From assembly GCF_003663825.1 (NCBI RefSeq), contig NZ_RCCC01000001.1:2116501-2180500 (forward strand): a stretch of DNA of 64,000 bases. Reading direction: 5' to 3'. This document shows positions 58,640 to 64,000 of the stretch, one piece after another. Each line of letters begins with the position of its first letter. Positions within the stretch are counted from its first letter, which is position 1. Under the pieces are notes generated by a model. That model was given only the letters and a program-made list of their open reading frames with translations. It did not search any database and had not been told where the DNA came from. Source of the DNA: Acidovorax sp. 106 (GTDB lineage: Bacteria; Pseudomonadota; Gammaproteobacteria; Burkholderiales; Burkholderiaceae_C). The position numbers were made by a program, and so were the translations under genes.

Positions 58640-58827
58640 CTGAGGCTACCTCGGTAGTTTCAGGCCATCCAAGACCGTTGGTGTGCGAGTTACTCGTGCT
58701 TAAAGCCAGAGATGGTGCCAACGCAGATGGCGATCCCGCTGCAGATGGAAATTTTCCAAAACAGTTGGTCGCTGCAACAAGAGCGCGCATAAGGCCATCG
58801 CCGAGTGCGCATTTTAAGGAGTAGACC
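58640..58827 (+). promoter_or_regulatory. L10 leader region
   Basis: The 236-base gap between rplA and rplJ is far longer than its neighbours and holds several short complementary stretches (GCCA..TGGC around 58712-58740, CCAAGACCGTTGG near 58669). In many bacteria this position carries an L10(L12)4-binding leader that controls rplJL translation. I see no open frame here. Structure not proven by hand. Confidence 0.55.
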
Positions 58828-59352
58828 TTGAGTCTTAATCGCAGTGAGAAAGAAGCGGTCATCAGTGAAGTGACCAGCCTCGCCGCTAAAGCTCAAACGC
58901 TCGTGATCGCGGAATACCGTGGCATCACGGTCGCCGACATGACCAAACTGCGCGTTGATGCACGCAGCAAGGGCGTCACCCTGAGTGTTCTGAAGAACAC
59001 TTTGGCTCGCCGTGCTGTGGCTGGTAGCGCATTTGACGTTGTGGCCGACCAGATGACCGGTCCGCTGATCTATGGCTTCTCCGAAGACGCTGTGGCCGCC
59101 GCTAAGGTGGTGGCCGATTTCGCGAAAACCAACGACAAGTTGGTGATTCGCGGTGGCGCTTTCGGTGGCAAAGCCCTGGATGTCAACGGCGTTAAGCAAC
59201 TGGCCAACATTCCTTCCAAGGAAGTTTTGCTGGCTCAGATTTGTGGCTTGCTTATGTCCCCCATGTCGCGTACAGCCGTTGTGCTGGGCGCGTTGGCGGC
59301 GAAAAAAGGCGAAGGCGCAGCCGAAACGGCCGCCGAACCTGTTGCGGCTTGA
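58828..59352 (+). CDS. rplJ: 50S ribosomal protein L10
   Basis: A 174-residue stalk base protein that holds L7/L12 dimers. The start is TTG (58828), with AAGGAG 6 bases upstream; [19 protein letters not shown] agrees with the family. The conserved [15 protein letters not shown] and LKNTLARRA segments are present. The rare start codon may keep L10 levels low and sensitive to autoregulation. Confidence 0.97.
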   Translation: MSLNRSEKEAVISEVTSLAAKAQTLVIAEYRGITVADMTKLRVDARSKGVTLSVLKNTLARRAVAGSAFDVVADQMTGPLIYGFSEDAVAAAKVVADFAKTNDKLVIRGGAFGGKALDVNGVKQLANIPSKEVLLAQICGLLMSPMSRTAVVLGALAAKKGEGAAETAAEPVAA

Positions 59353-59391
59353 TAGCCCGGCAGACAACCAACTAATTGTTAGGAAATAAAA

Positions 59392-59769
59392 ATGGCATTC
59401 GATAAAGACGCATTTTTGACCGCTCTGGACAGCATGACGGTTCTGGAACTCAATGACCTGGTGAAGGCCATTGAAGAGAAGTTTGGCGTGAGCGCTGCAG
59501 CCATGGCTGCTCCTGCTGCCGCTGGTGGTGGCGCTGGTGCTGCTGCTGCTGAAGAAAAGACAGAATTCAATGTGGTGCTGACTGACGCTGGCGCCAACAA
59601 GGTTTCCGTCATCAAGGCAGTGCGTGAAATCACTGGCCTGGGCCTCAAGGAAGCCAAGGACCTGGTGGACGGCGCTCCAAAGAACGTCAAGGAAGCTATT
59701 GCCAAGGCTGACGCTGAAGCAGCAGTCAAGAAGCTGGTGGAAGCCGGTGCCAAGGCTGAACTGAAGTAA
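59392..59769 (+). CDS. rplL: 50S ribosomal protein L7/L12
   Basis: A 125-residue flexible stalk protein present in multiple copies per ribosome. The N-terminal dimerisation domain, the Ala/Gly hinge ([19 protein letters not shown]) and the factor-binding C-terminal domain ([20 protein letters not shown]) are all seen. AGGAAAT precedes the start. Length matches the family (121-125). Confidence 0.98.
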   Translation: MAFDKDAFLTALDSMTVLELNDLVKAIEEKFGVSAAAMAAPAAAGGGAGAAAAEEKTEFNVVLTDAGANKVSVIKAVREITGLGLKEAKDLVDGAPKNVKEAIAKADAEAAVKKLVEAGAKAELK

Positions 59770-59785
59770 TTCAGTCTCTTTCAAG

Positions 59786-59818
59786 GGCTGGAGTGCTCCT
59801 CAAGGGCCTCCAGCCTTT
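59786..59818 (+). terminator. Hairpin between rplL and rpoB
   Basis: GGCTGGAG (59786-59793) pairs with CTCCAGCC (59808-59815), followed by TTT. In E. coli an attenuator sits in the same gap and reduces rpoBC transcription relative to rplJL. The remainder of the 287-base gap has no identifiable gene. Confidence 0.6.
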
Positions 59819-60056
59819 GGCGCTTTCAGAGCGCACCCGAAAAGTGACTTGATGCACGACATTACGAGTCTGCAGTGAGTTGAGTTTCGAGTGTCTTCTG
59901 ACAACCCCGACAGCAGAAGATACCTTGGTTCGGGTGATGTGCAATGCATCGCCGTCCGCCATGGTTGGTAGTGGCCAACCGCCAAGCCCGCAAAGGAAAG
60001 CACCTTGCGGGTCAGTCGTCGAAGACCCAGGACTCATGTCTTTGCCCGGAGATCTC

Positions 60057-63000
60057 ATGGCCTATTCCTATACCGAACGCAAGCGAATTCGCAAAAGTTT
60101 CGGCAGCCGCGACAGCGTGCTGGAAGTTCCTTATCTGCTGCAGATGCAGAAGGACGCATACACCGCCTTCCTGCAGGCAGATAAAGCACCTCAAAAGAGG
60201 ACCATAGAAGGTTTGCAGGCTGCTTTTGATGCAGCCTTCCCCATCGTCTCGCACAACGGTTTTGTCGAGATGAAGTTCATTGAGTACAACTTGGCCAAAC
60301 CCGCATTTGACGTGCGGGAATGCCAGACTCGGGGCTTGACTTTTGCTTCAGCTGTGCGCGCCAAAGTGCAGCTGATCATCTATGACCGCGAGTCCTCGAC
60401 TTCGCAGTCCAAGGTGGTGAAGGAAGTGAAAGAGCAAGAGGTCTACATGGGCGAAGTGCCCCTGATGACTGACAAGGGCTCGTTCATCATCAACGGCACT
60501 GAGCGCGTGATCGTGTCTCAGCTGCATCGCTCGCCTGGCGTGTTTTTTGAGCACGACAAGGGCAAGACCCACAGTTCCGGCAAGCTGCTGTTCTCGGCAC
60601 GCATCATTCCGTACCGCGGATCATGGCTGGATTTCGAGTTTGACCCCAAGGACATCTTGTACTTCCGTGTGGACCGCCGTCGCAAGATGCCGGTTACGAC
60701 GCTGCTCAAGGCCATTGGCCTGAATCCTGAATCCATCCTGGCGAACTTCTTCGTCAATGACAATTTCCGCCTGATGGACAGCGGCGCACAAATGGAGTTT
60801 GTGTCCGAGCGTCTGCGTGGTGAAGTGGCTCGCTTTGACATCACCGACAAGTCCGGCAAGGTCGTTGTGGCCAAGGACAAGCGCGTCACGGCCCGCCACA
60901 CGCGTGAGCTGGAACAATCGGGTACCACGCACATCAGTGTGCCCGAAGACTTCCTGATCGGTCGCGTCGTTGCCCGCAATATCGTTGATGCCGATACGGG
61001 CGAAATCATCGCCAAGGCCAATGAAGAGTTGACCGAAGCGTTGCTCAAGAAGCTGCGCTCTGCTGGTGTGCAAGACCTCCAGGTCATCTACACCAATGAG
61101 CTGGACCAAGGCGCCTACATCTCGCAGACCCTGCGCATCGATGAAACGGTGGACGAGTTTGCCGCCCGCGTGGCCATCTACCGCATGATGCGCCCTGGCG
61201 AGCCTCCAACCGAAGACGCTGTGCAGGCTCTGTTCCAGCGCCTGTTCTACAACCCCGACACGTACGACCTGTCGCGCGTGGGCCGCATGAAGTTCAACGC
61301 CAAGATTGGCCGCGACGAATCCACCGGCCCCATGGTGCTGTCCAACGAAGACATCCTGGCTGTGGTCAAGATCCTGGTGGACCTGCGCAACGGCAACGGC
61401 GAAGTCGATGACATCGATCACCTGGGCAACCGCCGCGTGCGTTGCGTGGGCGAACTGGCCGAAAACCAATACCGCACTGGCTTGGCACGTATCGAAAAGG
61501 CCGTGAAGGAACGTCTGGGCCAGGCCGAGCAAGAGCCTCTGATGCCCCACGATCTGATCAACAGCAAGCCGATTTCGGCCGCCTTGAAGGAATTCTTCGG
61601 CGCATCGCAGTTGTCCCAGTTCATGGACCAGACCAATCCTCTGGCCGAAATCACGCACAAGCGCCGTGTGTCCGCTCTGGGCCCAGGCGGTTTGACCCGT
61701 GAGCGCGCAGGCTTTGAAGTGCGTGACGTGCACGTGACCCACTACGGTCGCGTTTGCCCAATCGAAACGCCTGAAGGTCCCAACATTGGTCTGATCAACT
61801 CGCTGGCTCTGTACGCCCGCTTGAACGAGTACGGTTTCATTGAGACCCCCTACCGCCGAGTGGTGGACGCCAAGGTCACGAACGAGATCGACTACCTGTC
61901 GGCCATCGAAGAAGGCAAGTACGTGATCGCGCAGGCCAACGCCCTGCTCGACAAGGACGGCCGCCTGACGGGCGACCTGGTGTCTGCCCGTGAAAAGGGT
62001 GAATCCATCCTGTGCGGTGCAGACCGCGTGCAGTACATGGACGTGTCGCCCGCACAGATCGTGTCGGTGGCTGCGTCGCTGGTTCCGTTCCTGGAGCACG
62101 ATGACGCGAACCGCGCGTTGATGGGCGCCAACATGTCGCGTCAGGCTGTGCCTGTGCTGCGTCCCGAGAAGCCACTGGTGGGTACCGGTATCGAACGTGT
62201 GGCTGCAGTGGACTCCGGCACCGTGGTGACGGCTACCCGCGGCGGTGTGGTGGACTACGTCGATGCGACCCGCATTGTGGTCCGCGTGAACGACGACGAA
62301 GCTGTTGCCGGTGAAGTGGGTGTGGACATCTACAACCTCATCAAGTACCAGCGTTCCAACCAGAACACCAATATCCACCAGCGTCCCATCGTGAAGAAGG
62401 GCGACAAGCTGGTCAAGGGTGATGTGGTGGCTGATGGCGCATCGACGGACTTTGGCGAAATCGCCATCGGCCAGAACATGCTGATCGCCTTCATGCCCTG
62501 GAACGGCTACAACTTCGAAGACTCGATCCTGATCTCTGAGCGCGTGGTGTCGGAAGACCGCTACACCTCGATCCACATCGAAGAACTGGTCGTGATGGCC
62601 CGTGACACGAAGCTGGGTGCAGAAGAAATCACGCGCGACATTCCGAACCTGTCGGAGCAGCAACTGAACCGCCTGGACGAGTCCGGCATCATCTACGTGG
62701 GTGCTGAAGTGCAGCCCGGCGACACGCTGGTCGGCAAGGTCACGCCCAAGGGCGAGACCACGCTCACGCCAGAAGAGAAGCTGCTGCGCGCCATCTTCGG
62801 TGAGAAGGCTTCCGACGTGAAGGACACCTCGCTGCGTGTGGACCAGGGCTCGTCTGGCACCGTGATCGACGTGCAGGTGTTCACCCGCGAAGGCATCCAG
62901 CGCGACAAGCGCGCCCAGCAGATCATCGACGATGAACTCAAGCGTTTCCGCCTGGACCTGAACGACCAGCTGCGTATCGTGGAGGCCGACGCGTTCGACC

Positions 63001-64000
63001 GTATCGAAAAGTTGCTGACTGGCCGCGTGGCCAACGGTGGCCCACAAAAGCTGTCCAAGGGCACCAAGCTCGACAAGGCGTACCTGTCGTCGGTGGAGAA
63101 ATTCCACTGGTTCGACATCCGCCCTGCAGAGGACGAAGTCGCCACCCAGCTCGAATCCATCAAGAACGCTCTGGAGCAGACGCGCCACAGCTTCGACTTG
63201 GCTTTTGAAGAAAAGCGCAAGAAGCTCACGCAAGGTGACGAGCTGCCCGCAGGCGTGCTGAAGATGGTCAAGGTGTACCTGGCCGTCAAGCGCCGCCTGC
63301 AGCCTGGTGACAAGATGGCCGGCCGCCACGGTAACAAGGGTGTGGTGTCCAAGATCGTTCCGGTCGAAGACATGCCTTACATGGCCGACGGCACGCCTGC
63401 CGACATCGTTCTGAACCCGCTGGGCGTGCCTTCGCGGATGAACATTGGTCAGGTGTTGGAAGTCCACTTGGGCTGGGCCGGCAAGGGCATTGGTCAGCGC
63501 CTGGGTGACATGCTCCAGGAAGAGGCCAAGGCTTCTGAGCTGCGTACCTTCCTGGAAGAGGTCTACAACTCCCGTGGCCGCAAGGAAGACCTGTCGCAGC
63601 TGTCTGACGACGAGCTGGTGGCCATGGCGCACAACCTGACTTCGGGCGTGCCTTACGCAACCCCCGTGTTCGACGGTGCTTCGGAAGAAGAAATCAAGGA
63701 CATGCTGAAGATTGCATACCCTGATGACATCGCCGCACGCAAGGGCCTGACGCCGACCCGCACGCAGGCTTACCTGCACGATGGCCGCACAGGCGACCGC
63801 TTTGAGCGCCCCACCACCATCGGCTACATGCACTACCTGAAGCTGCACCACTTGGTGGACGACAAGATGCATGCCCGCTCCACAGGTCCTTACTCGCTCG
63901 TCACGCAGCAGCCGCTGGGTGGTAAGGCGCAGTTCGGTGGTCAGCGTTTCGGTGAAATGGAAGTGTGGGCGCTGGAAGCTTACGGCGCCGCCTACGTGCT
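60057..64000 (+). CDS. rpoB: RNA polymerase beta subunit (N-terminal 1,314 codons, 3' end outside window)
   Basis: The reading frame is open from ATG 60057 ([19 protein letters not shown]) to the edge of the window, with GGAG 6 bases upstream. The rifampicin region at about 61603-61700 reads [19 protein letters not shown] and [13 protein letters not shown]; the residues equivalent to E. coli D516, H526 and S531 are unchanged, so no common resistance change is present. The catalytic-side segments [20 protein letters not shown] and the flap region follow in order. Around 55 residues of the C-terminus should lie beyond the window, followed by rpoC. Confidence 0.98.
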   Translation, partial: MAYSYTERKRIRKSFGSRDSVLEVPYLLQMQKDAYTAFLQADKAPQKRTIEGLQAAFDAAFPIVSHNGFVEMKFIEYNLAKPAFDVRECQTRGLTFASAVRAKVQLIIYDRESSTSQSKVVKEVKEQEVYMGEVPLMTDKGSFIINGTERVIVSQLHRSPGVFFEHDKGKTHSSGKLLFSARIIPYRGSWLDFEFDPKDILYFRVDRRRKMPVTTLLKAIGLNPESILANFFVNDNFRLMDSGAQMEFVSERLRGEVARFDITDKSGKVVVAKDKRVTARHTRELEQSGTTHISVPEDFLIGRVVARNIVDADTGEIIAKANEELTEALLKKLRSAGVQDLQVIYTNELDQGAYISQTLRIDETVDEFAARVAIYRMMRPGEPPTEDAVQALFQRLFYNPDTYDLSRVGRMKFNAKIGRDESTGPMVLSNEDILAVVKILVDLRNGNGEVDDIDHLGNRRVRCVGELAENQYRTGLARIEKAVKERLGQAEQEPLMPHDLINSKPISAALKEFFGASQLSQFMDQTNPLAEITHKRRVSALGPGGLTRERAGFEVRDVHVTHYGRVCPIETPEGPNIGLINSLALYARLNEYGFIETPYRRVVDAKVTNEIDYLSAIEEGKYVIAQANALLDKDGRLTGDLVSAREKGESILCGADRVQYMDVSPAQIVSVAASLVPFLEHDDANRALMGANMSRQAVPVLRPEKPLVGTGIERVAAVDSGTVVTATRGGVVDYVDATRIVVRVNDDEAVAGEVGVDIYNLIKYQRSNQNTNIHQRPIVKKGDKLVKGDVVADGASTDFGEIAIGQNMLIAFMPWNGYNFEDSILISERVVSEDRYTSIHIEELVVMARDTKLGAEEITRDIPNLSEQQLNRLDESGIIYVGAEVQPGDTLVGKVTPKGETTLTPEEKLLRAIFGEKASDVKDTSLRVDQGSSGTVIDVQVFTREGIQRDKRAQQIIDDELKRFRLDLNDQLRIVEADAFDRIEKLLTGRVANGGPQKLSKGTKLDKAYLSSVEKFHWFDIRPAEDEVATQLESIKNALEQTRHSFDLAFEEKRKKLTQGDELPAGVLKMVKVYLAVKRRLQPGDKMAGRHGNKGVVSKIVPVEDMPYMADGTPADIVLNPLGVPSRMNIGQVLEVHLGWAGKGIGQRLGDMLQEEAKASELRTFLEEVYNSRGRKEDLSQLSDDELVAMAHNLTSGVPYATPVFDGASEEEIKDMLKIAYPDDIAARKGLTPTRTQAYLHDGRTGDRFERPTTIGYMHYLKLHHLVDDKMHARSTGPYSLVTQQPLGGKAQFGGQRFGEMEVWALEAYGAAYV

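Noticed and set aside
61560..61710. Possible rifampicin-resistance change in rpoB
   Set aside because: All classic resistance positions (equivalents of D516, H526, S531) have the wild-type residue; TNPLAEI instead of the E. coli NNPLSEI is a normal species difference.
60621..63872. A long minus-strand open frame (about 1,080 codons) opposite rpoB
   Set aside because: A shadow of rpoB codon bias; the plus-strand RpoB motifs are complete and in order.

Overview
The window is a chromosomal segment of a high-GC betaproteobacterium, most likely a member of the Comamonadaceae (Acidovorax/Delftia-like). This rests on the protein sequences, on the order str operon - tuf - S10 operon ending at rpsQ, on a second tuf gene beside tRNA genes and secE-nusG-rplKAJL-rpoB, on the F-type ATP synthase operon, and on dispersed hairpin repeats that I associate with this family. 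The assignment is inference, because no 16S gene is present. Nearly all of the sequence is core chromosome. There is no prophage, integrase, transposase or CRISPR array.

Layout. 1-9.8 kb: a mixed block, mostly on the minus strand (CreB-like response regulator, MarC-family membrane protein, SDR oxidoreductase, dienelactone hydrolase, secreted amidohydrolase, chalcone-isomerase-like protein, chemoreceptor, amidotransferase, CorA transporter, hemB). 9.8-10.2 kb: a gene-free interval with what looks like an undescribed, highly structured ~100-nt small RNA that has its own promoter, two dyads and a perfect terminator. 10.2-14.2 kb: hemJ, VanZ-like protein, 2Fe-2S protein, hydrolase, D,D-carboxypeptidase. 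14.3-24.4 kb: rpsL-rpsG-fusA-tuf-rpsJ and rplC-rplD-rplW-rplB-rpsS-rplV-rpsC-rplP-rpmC-rpsQ, closed by a terminator. 24.5-28 kb: peroxiredoxin, GNAT, cytochrome b561 and cytochrome c', TlpA-like thioredoxin. 28.1-32.6 kb: an overlapping chain of lipoprotein, MFS transporter, PTS EIIA, HPr and Enzyme I, an incomplete and probably regulatory PTS. 32.6-35.1 kb: a MITE-like element, a decayed DMT transporter gene, an intact DMT transporter and an AraC-type regulator. 35.1-37.2 kb: ybeD-lipB-lipA. 37.4-44.7 kb: atpIBEFHAGDC. 44.9-47.6 kb: small genes and a cytochrome c. 47.7-54.4 kb: a tripartite RND efflux pump with a divergent AcrR/TtgR-type repressor and a clear operator. 54.4-64 kb: five tRNAs, the second tuf, secE, nusG, rplKAJL and the first 1,314 codons of rpoB.

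How the parts work together. The translation and transcription genes supply ribosomes, elongation factors and RNA polymerase, with regulatory leaders at rpsL, rplC, rplK and rplJ. The two tuf genes are identical in all positions I compared apart from codons 4-6, which indicates ongoing gene conversion. hemB and hemJ flank the candidate small RNA, so the interval may coordinate haem or iron physiology. The lipoate, ATP synthase and cytochrome genes fit a respiratory lifestyle.

Most unusual features: (i) the candidate small RNA; (ii) a double-hairpin repeat family with at least six copies, three of which have become part of protein-coding genes (the signal peptide of an amidohydrolase, the C-terminus of HemB, the start codon of a YheT-type hydrolase); (iii) a 118-bp element with 21-bp inverted ends directly after ptsI; (iv) candidate operators for the efflux repressor and the AraC-type regulator.
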